A DNA stretch of 6,580 nt, from the NCBI GenBank assembly GCA_046542915.1, contig JBKHAI010000035.1:1-6580 (forward strand). Direction: 5' to 3'. Both the position numbers and the translations under genes were made by a program. Of the stretch, positions 1 to 6,570 are shown piece after piece (the first letter of the stretch is position 1; every line of letters starts with the position of its first letter). Under the pieces are notes generated by a model. That model was not told the origin of the DNA and ran no database searches. It saw only the letters and a list, made by a program, of their open reading frames with translations. The DNA comes from SKVL01 sp046542915. Lineage in GTDB: Bacteria; Patescibacteriota; Minisyncoccia; Phycocordibacterales; CSBR16-193.

Positions 1-2
1 TG

Positions 3-59
3 TCGCATGGTATTTCCTTAATTAAGGATTCCCATGTTGAAGTGAACTTATGCAGTTGA
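3..59 (+). CDS. Possible 3' end of an upstream gene (partial, product unknown)
   Basis: Of the three forward frames, only the one starting at base 3 stays open for any distance, reading 18 codons to a TGA at 57-59. The other two stop at about bases 21 and 25. The peptide tail reads SHGISLIKDSHVEVNLCS. A terminator-like hairpin begins three bases after the stop, which is where one would expect a gene to end. In many V/A-ATPase operons a stalk subunit (E or F) lies just before A, and the short hydrophobic/EVN ending would not be out of place at the C-terminus of subunit E. That is a weak resemblance only. Eighteen codons are too few to assign a function, and the frame could be open by chance. 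Confidence 0.3.
   Translation, partial: SHGISLIKDSHVEVNLCS
15..28. repeat. 14-bp perfect palindrome TCCTTAATTAAGGA
   Basis: The two 7-base halves are exact reverse complements with no spacer. It lies inside the putative tail of the upstream gene, so it may be only a coding coincidence. With no loop it would be a DNA-level dyad (a possible protein-binding site) rather than an RNA hairpin. No function is assigned. Confidence 0.3.
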
Positions 60-61
60 TC

Positions 62-83
62 TAAGGGTGGAACCCTTATTTTA
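62..83 (+). terminator. Hairpin with short T-run, possible intrinsic terminator
   Basis: The arms TAAGGGT (62-68) and ACCCTTA (72-78) pair perfectly around a GGA loop and are followed by TTTT (79-82). It sits three bases after the putative upstream stop and ahead of the promoter for subunit A. A 7-bp stem with three G-C pairs and only four T's would be a weak terminator. A second T-run (103-108) preceded by GGC-TCAA-GCC (92-101) lies just downstream and may strengthen termination. The role is inferred from shape and position only. Confidence 0.4.
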
Positions 84-102
84 GCAGTGGAGGCTCAAGC
101 CC

Positions 103-130
103 TTTTTTGTAAAGAAAAAATGTGTATAAT
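103..130 (+). promoter_or_regulatory. Promoter-like -10 box upstream of the ATPase A gene
   Basis: A perfect TATAAT lies at 125-130. The -35 region is poor: the best-placed hexamer is a run of T's at 103-108, 16 bases upstream, so the box would rely on the -10 element. Transcription would start near base 137 and give a leader of about 60 nt before the ATG at 197. The position, after a terminator-like hairpin and before the first gene of a tight cluster, supports it as the promoter for A-B-D. Confidence 0.45.
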
Positions 131-175
131 GTAAAAGCGTTAAAGTCGAAAGATGTTTTTGTCTTTTAATATTTT

Positions 176-182
176 AAAGGAG
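176..182 (+). promoter_or_regulatory. Shine-Dalgarno site for subunit A, long spacing
   Basis: AAAGGAG is a strong match to the anti-SD sequence, but it ends 14 bases before the ATG at 197, longer than the usual 5-9. An in-frame stop (TAA 167-169) lies upstream, and there is no ATG, GTG or TTG in frame between that stop and 197, so the ATG at 197 is the only reasonable start despite the spacing. Confidence 0.6.
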
Positions 183-196
183 TAAATTTATATACA

Positions 197-1969
197 ATGG
201 CTAACTCAACAGAAGGAAAGATAACCAGAATAACCGGCCCCTTGGTAGAGGCCGAAGGTCTTTATGGGGCCAAGCTTTACGAAATAGTCCGTGTTTCCGG
301 TTATAACCTGATAGGTGAAATTATTGAATTAAATGAGGACAGGGCTTCTATACAGGTTTATGAGGAAACCGGAGGGATAAAACCCGGTGATAAAGTGGAA
401 CTTACCGGAATGACCATGTCAGTGGAATTGGGCCCCGGTCTTTTAGAATCAATCTATGATGGCATTCAAAGGCCCTTAAAAAGTATAGAAGAACAATCAA
501 ACTCCGCCTTCATTAAACGTGGTATAGAAGCTAACGCACTTGACAGAGATCGGCGCTGGAAATTTTCTCCTTCTGTTAAAAAAGGGGATAAGGTTGAAGC
601 CGGAGATGTTCTGGGAGTGGTTGAAGAGACCAGTGTAATAGATCATAAGATAATGGTACCGCCGGGTATTGAAGGTGAGGTAAAAAACATTATTAAAGAA
701 AGCGAGGTTACGGTTGAGGACATCGTGGCGGTTTTGGAAACAGCTGAGGGGCAGGAGAAAGAAGTTAAATTATTCCAAAGGTGGCCTATTAGGACACCGC
801 GTCCCAAAAAAGAAAAGGTCTTTCCGGAAGAGCCGCTTATCAGCGGAACTCATATAATTGACACCTTCTTTCCCGTGGCTAAAGGTGGAGTTGCTGCTAT
901 TCCCGGACCTTTTGGTTCCGGTAAGACAGTAACCCAACAGGGATTTGCCAAATACTGCGATGCTCAAGTGATCATATACATAGGTTGCGGAGAGAGAGGT
1001 AACGAGATGACCGATGTTTTGAACGAGTTTCCCGAACTTGAAGATCCTAACACCGGAGAGCCGCTAATGAAAAGAACGGTTCTTATAGCTAATACTTCCA
1101 ACATGCCGGTGGCCGCGCGTGAGGCTTCTGTTTATACCGGTATCACCATAGCCGAATATTACAGGGATATGGGTTATAGTGTTGCTTTGATGGCGGATTC
1201 TACTTCTCGATGGGCGGAGGCCATGCGTGAAATTTCCGGACGATTGGAAGAGATGCCGGGAGAAGAAGGTTATCCTGCTTATCTGGCTTCCCGAACTGCT
1301 GATTTTTATGAAAGAGCTGGAAGAGTAAGGTGTTTAGGTGGAGAAGAAAGAGACGGTGCTTTGACTGTTATCGGTGCCGTTTCTCCTCCGGGTGGGGATT
1401 TTTCGGAGCCGGTCTCCCAAGCAACCTTTAGGGTTACTAAGTGTTTTTGGGCCCTTGACTCCGCGCTGGCTTATAAAAAGCACTTTCCGGCCATTAATTG
1501 GCTTCAGTCCTACTCCCTTTATATAGACAATCTAGAACCTTATTGGAAAAAAAAGGTGAACGAGAACTTTTCTTCTTATCGAACGACCGCTATGGGGTTG
1601 CTTCAAGACGAATCCCGTCTACTGGAGATCGTGAGGTTGGTCGGAATGGAGTCGCTTTCCAACTCGGAAAGATTAACATTGGAGATCGCTCGTTCTTTGA
1701 GAGAGGACTTCCTTTTCCAAAATGCCCTTGATCCGGATGACGCTTATAGATCCTTACCGCAACAGTATCAAATTCTGGCCAGTATCATTCATCTTCATGA
1801 TCACTTAAAGCCGGTGGTGGAAGAGGAAGGCTTTGAATTTGAAAGGATCTATGAACTGAACTCTGTGAAGGAGCTAAAGGAGTTAAGAACCTATAAAAAT
1901 GACCCTTCTTTGTTTGAAGATTTTAGAAGCAGAGCGGAAGAGGAGGTAAAATCATTAATTCAATCTTAA
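197..1969 (+). CDS. atpA: V/A-type ATPase catalytic subunit A
   Basis: This is the catalytic subunit of the A3B3 head of a V/A-type rotary ATPase, which binds and hydrolyses or synthesises ATP at the A/B interface on the cytoplasmic side of the membrane. At 590 aa it has the usual full length. An N-terminal beta-barrel (about residues 8-70) is followed by the extra 'non-homologous region' typical of A subunits (about 115-195). The nucleotide-binding domain comes next, with the P-loop GPFGSGKT at 237-244, catalytic glutamate E266 in GCGERGNE, and a Walker-B region ending in ADSTSRWAE (D334). The signatures EEMPGEEGYPAYLASR and SPPGGDFSEP follow, then a helical C-terminal domain (about 440-590). 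The P-loop serine (GPFGSGKT) matches archaeal and bacterial A subunits rather than the Cys of eukaryotic V-ATPases. The gene starts the A-B-D cluster and has its own SD site. No defects are seen. Whether the enzyme makes ATP or pumps ions, and whether it uses H+ or Na+, cannot be read from this subunit. Confidence 0.97.
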   Translation: MANSTEGKITRITGPLVEAEGLYGAKLYEIVRVSGYNLIGEIIELNEDRASIQVYEETGGIKPGDKVELTGMTMSVELGPGLLESIYDGIQRPLKSIEEQSNSAFIKRGIEANALDRDRRWKFSPSVKKGDKVEAGDVLGVVEETSVIDHKIMVPPGIEGEVKNIIKESEVTVEDIVAVLETAEGQEKEVKLFQRWPIRTPRPKKEKVFPEEPLISGTHIIDTFFPVAKGGVAAIPGPFGSGKTVTQQGFAKYCDAQVIIYIGCGERGNEMTDVLNEFPELEDPNTGEPLMKRTVLIANTSNMPVAAREASVYTGITIAEYYRDMGYSVALMADSTSRWAEAMREISGRLEEMPGEEGYPAYLASRTADFYERAGRVRCLGGEERDGALTVIGAVSPPGGDFSEPVSQATFRVTKCFWALDSALAYKKHFPAINWLQSYSLYIDNLEPYWKKKVNENFSSYRTTAMGLLQDESRLLEIVRLVGMESLSNSERLTLEIARSLREDFLFQNALDPDDAYRSLPQQYQILASIIHLHDHLKPVVEEEGFEFERIYELNSVKELKELRTYKNDPSLFEDFRSRAEEEVKSLIQS

Positions 1970-1975
1970 AAAATC

Positions 1976-3361
1976 ATGAGTACACAAAAAGAATATAAAA
2001 CCATTAGCGAGATATCGGGTCCTCTGGTCGTGGTTTCCGGTATAGGAGAGGTTATGTACGGAGAGGTTGTAGAGGTCCGTATTCCGGGGGAGAAAACACC
2101 TCGTCTGGGAAAGGTTTTAGATGCGCAAAAGAATAAGGCGGTGGTTCAGATGTTTCACCCGACCAGTGGTACTCAGATAACTGATGCCCGAGTCCGTTTT
2201 CGCGGAGAAGTGGAAAAGATCCGCCTTTCCAAAAATATGCTGGGACGGATCTTTTCCGGAGATGGTAAGGAAAGAGACGGTGGCCCGGAAATAGTTCCGG
2301 AAAAAAGAGAGAACATAGAAGGCGCCGCTCTTAATCCTTGGAGTCGTGAGTATCCGGATGATCTTATCCAGACCGGAGTTTCTTCTATTGACATAATGAA
2401 CACTCTTGTCAGGGGGCAAAAACTTCCGATATTTTCCGGTTCCGGTATGCCGCACGGTAAACTAGCGGCACAGATAGCCAGGCAATCTCAGGTCTCCAGC
2501 GGTGAAGAGTTCGCTATTGTGTTCGCCACGATGGGTGTTACTTTTGATGAAGCCGAATTCTTTAGAAGAGAATTTGAAAGTACCGGCGCCTTGGAGCGTT
2601 CGGTCCTTTTCCTGAATACTGCCGCCGATCCCGTGGTGGAGAGGATCGCTACTCCTCGCTACGCTTTAACTACTGCCGAGTTCCTGGCTTTTGAACATGA
2701 TATGCATGTTCTAGTGATAATGACCGACATGACCAACTACTGTGAGGCTTTAAGAGAGGTGTCTTCAGTTAGAAAAGAGATCCCCGGACGTCGTGGTTAT
2801 CCGGGTTATACTTATACTGACCTGGCTTCTTTATACGAAAGAGCCGGCAAGATAAAAGGCAAGCCGGGTACCATAACTCAACTGCCGATCCTTTCTATGC
2901 CGGATGACGATAAAACTCATCCCGTACCCGATCTGACGGGTTACATCACGGAAGGGCAGTTCATTCTCTCCAGAGAGTTGAATACCAAGGGGGTCACTCC
3001 TCCGGTGGATGTTCAGGGTTCCTTGTCGCGTTTGCAGCCCGCTGTGTTGGGTGGTGATAAGACCCGAGAGGATCACGCCGAAGTAAAGAACCAGTTATCG
3101 GCTTCTTATGCTCAAGGTAAGGAAGCCCGCGAATTAGCGGTGGTTTTGGGTGAGTCTTCTCTTTCTGAGGCCGACAGGGCTCATATGAACTTTGCCAATG
3201 AGTTTGAGCAAAAGTTCATCTCTCAAGGTGAGTACGAGAACCGGACCATTGATGACTCATTAGAGATAGCCTGGGATCTTCTAAGGAAGCTACCGGCGGA
3301 ATCGCTGAAACGTATTAAATCCCATACAGCCGAGAAATATCTTGGTAGTAAAGATCAGTAA
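1976..3361 (+). CDS. atpB: V/A-type ATPase non-catalytic subunit B
   Basis: This 461-aa protein is the regulatory/structural partner that alternates with A in the A3B3 head and supplies the arginine finger to the A active site. In order it has an N-terminal barrel beginning ISEISGPLVVV (residues 10-20), a degenerate P-loop region FSGSGMPHGKLAAQIARQ (153-170), the B-subunit core TDMTNYCEALREVS (250-263) with GRRGYPGYTYTDLA (271-284), then SLSRL (349-353) with R352 as the likely arginine finger, KTREDH (362-367), and a C-terminal helical domain. Two spots differ from the B sequences I know: GK instead of the usual N-E/N-K pair in the degenerate P-loop, and QG instead of LP just before SLSRL. 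The ATG lies 6 bases after the A stop. The nearest AGGAGGT (1941-1947) is 28 bases upstream, too far to act as its SD, so translation is probably coupled to A. Confidence 0.96.
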   Translation: MSTQKEYKTISEISGPLVVVSGIGEVMYGEVVEVRIPGEKTPRLGKVLDAQKNKAVVQMFHPTSGTQITDARVRFRGEVEKIRLSKNMLGRIFSGDGKERDGGPEIVPEKRENIEGAALNPWSREYPDDLIQTGVSSIDIMNTLVRGQKLPIFSGSGMPHGKLAAQIARQSQVSSGEEFAIVFATMGVTFDEAEFFRREFESTGALERSVLFLNTAADPVVERIATPRYALTTAEFLAFEHDMHVLVIMTDMTNYCEALREVSSVRKEIPGRRGYPGYTYTDLASLYERAGKIKGKPGTITQLPILSMPDDDKTHPVPDLTGYITEGQFILSRELNTKGVTPPVDVQGSLSRLQPAVLGGDKTREDHAEVKNQLSASYAQGKEARELAVVLGESSLSEADRAHMNFANEFEQKFISQGEYENRTIDDSLEIAWDLLRKLPAESLKRIKSHTAEKYLGSKDQ

Positions 3362-3366
3362 TTAAA

Positions 3367-3999
3367 ATGGCAATAAGAAAAGTTACACCTACACGCCTAA
3401 CTCTTTTGACCTTAAAGAAAGAGTTGGGGATCGCCACTAAGGGTCATAAACTCTTAAAAGATAAAAGGGATGGGTTGGTTCAGACCTTCATGGAAAAAGT
3501 CCATGAAACCCGCTCTGTTCGGGAAGAGGTTAATCAAAAACTTCCCGCGGTCTTTACTTCATATGTTAAAGCGTCGGCCTCGGTTGCCAGAAAGACCCAC
3601 GAGTTGGCTTTTCTGCTCCCGAGCGCCGACCTTTCTTTAGAAGTCAAAGAAAGGTCTATTATGTCTGTGAAGATACCGGAATTTTCAATAAAAAAGAACG
3701 GAAGTCCTTTCTCTTACGGTTTACTTGAAACAAGTGGCGAATTGGATAACGCCTTGGCTGGCTTTGAAGAGGTCTTTCCTTTGTTGGTGAGATTGGCACA
3801 TCTGGAAAAAACTCTTGAGAATTTAGCCAAAGAGATCGAAAGGACCAGAAGGAGGGTTAGTGCCTTGGAGAATATCCGGATACCGGAGCTGGAAGAGACG
3901 ATAAGTTATATCTCCAACAGATTGGAGGAGCAATCTCGCGATGCCGTGGTCAGTACTATGAGGATCAAGGCAATGATAGAAGAAAAGCAAGAAAATTAG
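3367..3999 (+). CDS. atpD: V/A-type ATPase central-stalk subunit D
   Basis: Subunit D is the rotor shaft that passes through the A3B3 head and transmits torque to the membrane ring through F and C; it is the counterpart of F-type gamma. At 210 aa it has the normal length. The N-terminal family signature TPTRLTLLTLKKEL (7-20) with GHKLLKDKRD (26-35) starts the first long helix. A variable middle (about 85-120) follows. The second helix carries the C-terminal signature IERTRRRVSALE (157-168) plus RIPELEETISYI (171-182) and ends in a charged tail. The two helices should form the antiparallel coiled coil of the shaft. The ATG is 5 bases after the B stop, with no SD site in between, so it is probably translated by coupling or reinitiation. 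The order A-B-D is the standard one in V/A-ATPase operons. Confidence 0.95.
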   Translation: MAIRKVTPTRLTLLTLKKELGIATKGHKLLKDKRDGLVQTFMEKVHETRSVREEVNQKLPAVFTSYVKASASVARKTHELAFLLPSADLSLEVKERSIMSVKIPEFSIKKNGSPFSYGLLETSGELDNALAGFEEVFPLLVRLAHLEKTLENLAKEIERTRRRVSALENIRIPELEETISYISNRLEEQSRDAVVSTMRIKAMIEEKQEN

Positions 4000-4033
4000 A
4001 TCCGCTCAATTTTTTCTTTTATATCATTACTTC
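4000..4033 (+). promoter_or_regulatory. T-rich spacer with a possible -10 box just before the hydrolase start
   Basis: This is the first gap of more than 6 bases in the cluster. It contains a run of pyrimidines (4011-4020) and TATCAT at 4022-4027, a 5/6 match to TATAAT. If used, transcription would begin at about 4034, on the ATG itself, giving a leaderless mRNA. No convincing -35 hexamer is present. Weak A/T pairing between AAAATT (3992-3997) and AATTTT (4008-4013) ahead of the T-run could act as a poor terminator for subunit D. Both readings are tentative, and read-through from D is equally possible. Confidence 0.25.
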
Positions 4034-4678
4034 ATGAAAGAAAGTGATAAAGTACCTCATTTGAAAAAACCTCTTGTTTATACTAAAAGCGCTCTGGGGT
4101 CACCCGACCGTGTTATTTTGTGCATTAACGGCTACCAAGGCACGGCTGTTGAAATATTAAGGTTCGTCTCCGGCTTAAAGATCCCTGAACTTGCTCTGGC
4201 CGCCGTGGAAGCCGATGATCTTTCTTGGTTTCCCAGAGGAGTGGATGAGCCCAGGAGAGAAAAAGAACCCGAATTCAGTGCGGCCATAGAAAGGGTAGAC
4301 AAAGCGGTGGAAGAGATCAAAGAGATCGGGTTTTCTGCTGAGAAGATACATTTTCTGGGTTTCTCACAAGGGGCTTGCTTGGCTCTAGAGTATGTTTTAA
4401 AAAAAGGCGGGCCTTGGGGAGGGGTCTTTGCTTTAGCCGGTTGTTTTGTTGGAGCGAAAGAGGAGGTTAGCTCCTTGTCCTCGGATCTTCAGGAGACGCC
4501 GATTTTTTTAGGTTCCGGAGATCTTGATGAGCTGATACCCATTGACCGTGTACGTCTCTCCTCGGAAGTCGCTGAAAAGGCAGGGGCTTTAGTTACCCTT
4601 TCGGTTTATCAGGGAGTCGGACACAAGATAAACAAAGATGAGGCGGAGTATATAAAAACTTTTTTCACAGAGAATTGA
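4034..4678 (+). CDS. Alpha/beta hydrolase, phospholipase/carboxylesterase family
   Basis: This 214-aa, probably cytoplasmic serine hydrolase resembles the Abhydrolase_2 family (carboxylesterases, lysophospholipases and acyl-protein-thioesterase-like enzymes), which splits short-chain esters or thioesters. The length fits the family. The nucleophile elbow is GFSQG (109-113) with S111. The acid is most likely D165 in GDLDELIP (162-169), and the base is H197 in GVGH. WFPRGVDEP (65-73) corresponds to the family's W-[YF]-P segment. The oxyanion-loop motif, usually HG-x-G-G, reads NGYQGT (32-37), with Asn in place of His. There is no signal peptide or membrane segment. The ATG is the first start in the frame consistent with the fold, and no SD site precedes it. 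It lies 34 bases after subunit D on the same strand. The substrate cannot be told from the sequence, and a link to the ATPase is not implied beyond position. Confidence 0.85.
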   Translation: MKESDKVPHLKKPLVYTKSALGSPDRVILCINGYQGTAVEILRFVSGLKIPELALAAVEADDLSWFPRGVDEPRREKEPEFSAAIERVDKAVEEIKEIGFSAEKIHFLGFSQGACLALEYVLKKGGPWGGVFALAGCFVGAKEEVSSLSSDLQETPIFLGSGDLDELIPIDRVRLSSEVAEKAGALVTLSVYQGVGHKINKDEAEYIKTFFTEN

Positions 4679-4682
4679 TATT

Positions 4683-4712
4683 TTGACAGTTTTTCAGCAA
4701 ACGGGATACACT
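4683..4712 (+). promoter_or_regulatory. Sigma70-type promoter for the GH15 gene
   Basis: A perfect TTGACA (4683-4688) is followed after 18 bases by TACACT (4707-4712), a 4/6 match that keeps the key T, A and final T of the -10 box. It begins five bases after the hydrolase stop (TGA 4676-4678). Transcription would start near 4719, a few bases before the TTG at 4723 and about 22 bases before the GTG at 4741. A second -10-like TATAAG (4726-4731) lacks a -35 partner. This suggests the GH15 gene can be transcribed separately from the genes before it. Confidence 0.5.
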
Positions 4713-4740
4713 ATGTAAAGTATTGTATAAGATTTTTAAC

Positions 4741-6570
4741 GTGTATCAGTCCATAAAAGATCATTCTCTAATTGGCAATTTAAGGACCTGTGCCTTGGTT
4801 TCTCAAAGAGAGGCATCTATAGATTGGTTGCCTTTGCCTTTTACCAGTTCTCCTTCCTTGTTCTCGGCTTTGCTGGATGATGAAAAAGGAGGCTACTGGA
4901 ATTTTTCTCCGGCTGACGGGAAACGTTATTCAGTTGAACAGTTTTATATCGAGAAGACCAACCTTTTGGTGACCCGTTTTATGACCGATCAAGGGGTCTT
5001 TGAGGTCTCCGACCTGATGTCTCCAAAACAAGGAAAGAACGATAGTTCTTTTGAATTGTGCAGAGAAGTAAAATGTGTCTCGGGGGTCTGTCGTATAGAG
5101 ATGAATTGCGAACCTCGTTTTAATTATAGTAGAGGAGTGACCGAGCTGGAAAAACTTTCAAAGAACTCGGTCTCTTTAAGAGGAGAAGGATCACAGATCT
5201 TATTACTATCTGATCACTTTGATCTGGATGTTCAAGATCTTCGGATCAGTGCTTTTCTGGAATTAAAAGAAGGCGAGAATGCCGTTTTCGCTCTTACTTC
5301 AGATGAAAATGGTCATTTCGAAGGTAACGCTTTAACAGAAAGAGCCGAGGATCTTTACCAAGAGATCATTACTTATTGGCGGGAATGGTTATCTTCCGGA
5401 ATGGATGGACCGGGTCCGGATCTCGGCTTTTATCAGGAGGCTGTTGAGCGATCAGTCTTGGCCTTGAAGCTTTTGATCTTCCAACCGACCGGTACGATGG
5501 TCGCTGCTCCCACGGCTTCTTTACCGGATGAGATAGAAGGAGTCAGGAACTGGGATTATCGTTTTAACTGGATGAGGGATTCGTCGTTTGCTTTTACTGT
5601 CTTTTGTAAAATGGGATACTGTAAAGAGGTTTTGCGACACATTGACTGGATACTTGATACCTGTCTGGACGGGAACAACTGCCAACCGGAGTTATTAAAG
5701 GTCCTGTATGACATAGAAGGGAAAATAGGTCCCGCAGAAGAGTTCTTGGGTCACTTAAAAGGCCACAAGAACTCTCAACCGGTCAGAATAGGTAACGCGG
5801 CCGCTTTGCAGTCGCAGAAGGATATCTACGGGAGTGTCTTGGATATGTTTTGGAATGTTTCGGAGCTATGGATAAATGATAACTTAAGAAGTGAAAGAAT
5901 ATGGAAACTCATTTCTTCTTTTGCGGATCTGGTAGTTTCTTGTTGGCAAGAACCGGGACAAGGTATATGGGAGTTTCGAATGGAGCCGAAACATTATGTC
6001 TATTCCAAGGTGATGTGTTGGGTGGCTTTGGATCGTGCTGTTAGAACAGCAGAAAGATATGGCCTTGAAGGGGATGTCGAGAGATGGAAAGATGAAAAGG
6101 ATGTTATCAAAAAGGAAGTAATGGAAAAAGGATGGAGTGAGGAAAGAGGCTCTTTTGTTCAGTATTTTGGTTCAGAGGATATGGATGCTTCGCTTTTAAC
6201 ATTGTCCTCTTTGGGTTTTATTGAAGGCGATGATGATAAAATGTTAAAGACCATTACGGCGGTCAAAAGAGAACTGGGAGTCGGGAAAGAGTTGTTATTA
6301 AGGTATAAGGTTGATGATGGTCTGCCGGGAAGTGACAGCGCATTTTTAATAACCTCTTTTTGGCTGGTAGATGCTTTAGTATTAGCCGGAAAAGAAAAAG
6401 AAGCTACTGATATATTTGAGAATTTACTTAAGTTAAGAAACCATACCGGTCTTTTATCTGAGCAGATCGATCCGAAAAGTGGCGATCTTTTGGGAAACTT
6501 TCCACAAGCTTATAGTCATATCGGTCTTATAAAGAGTGCTTTATTGATGAAAGGTCTTAGATTTTTCTAG
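4741..6570 (+). CDS. GH15 glycoside hydrolase (glucoamylase/trehalase-like)
   Basis: GH15 enzymes are inverting hydrolases that release glucose from the non-reducing ends of alpha-glucans, or split trehalose. From the GTG the protein has 609 aa and no signal peptide, so it probably acts in the cytoplasm. An N-terminal beta-sandwich domain (about 1-220) precedes the (alpha/alpha)6 barrel. Barrel motifs in order are RNWDYRFNWMRD (269-280), PVRIGNAA (347-354), GIWEFR (408-413) with E411 as the likely general acid, YSKVMCW (421-427), DGLPGSDSAF (526-535), and SEQIDP (573-578) with E574 as the likely general base, followed by GNFPQAYSH (585-593). The N-terminal motif, usually DGSIDWLCxPxFDSPS, is altered here (22-39). 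The start is uncertain: there is no in-frame ATG, and TTG at 4723 would add six residues. GTG is preferred because VYQSIKDHSLIGNL matches where relatives begin. No SD site is visible for either. Glucoamylase, glucodextranase and trehalase activities cannot be separated by eye. Confidence 0.93.
   Translation: MYQSIKDHSLIGNLRTCALVSQREASIDWLPLPFTSSPSLFSALLDDEKGGYWNFSPADGKRYSVEQFYIEKTNLLVTRFMTDQGVFEVSDLMSPKQGKNDSSFELCREVKCVSGVCRIEMNCEPRFNYSRGVTELEKLSKNSVSLRGEGSQILLLSDHFDLDVQDLRISAFLELKEGENAVFALTSDENGHFEGNALTERAEDLYQEIITYWREWLSSGMDGPGPDLGFYQEAVERSVLALKLLIFQPTGTMVAAPTASLPDEIEGVRNWDYRFNWMRDSSFAFTVFCKMGYCKEVLRHIDWILDTCLDGNNCQPELLKVLYDIEGKIGPAEEFLGHLKGHKNSQPVRIGNAAALQSQKDIYGSVLDMFWNVSELWINDNLRSERIWKLISSFADLVVSCWQEPGQGIWEFRMEPKHYVYSKVMCWVALDRAVRTAERYGLEGDVERWKDEKDVIKKEVMEKGWSEERGSFVQYFGSEDMDASLLTLSSLGFIEGDDDKMLKTITAVKRELGVGKELLLRYKVDDGLPGSDSAFLITSFWLVDALVLAGKEKEATDIFENLLKLRNHTGLLSEQIDPKSGDLLGNFPQAYSHIGLIKSALLMKGLRFF

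Noticed and set aside
155..196. AT-rich stretch with TATA-like words (TTTAATATTTTAAA, TTTATATACA) just before the A gene, considered as an archaeal TATA box
   Set aside because: The last TATA-like word abuts the ATG, which would place a start site inside the gene, and a clear SD site and a perfect bacterial -10 box explain the region better.
1498..1731. 77-codon + strand frame overlapping the end of subunit A in another frame
   Set aside because: The A frame here encodes conserved ATPase sequence (PAINWLQSYSLYIDN onward), and the alternative peptide is compositionally random.
2117..2455. 112-codon open frame on the minus strand inside subunit B, with a shorter minus frame overlapping it
   Set aside because: It lies wholly within the well-conserved B coding sequence, its translation has no recognisable family features, and no start signal was seen. 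It is a shadow of the real frame.
2831..3076. Minus-strand 81-codon frame in subunit B
   Set aside because: It covers the conserved PVPDLTGYI/SLSRL/TREDH region of B and has no independent coding evidence.
4713..4718. ATG near the GH15 gene as its start codon
   Set aside because: It is out of frame with the GH15 protein and is followed immediately by TAA.
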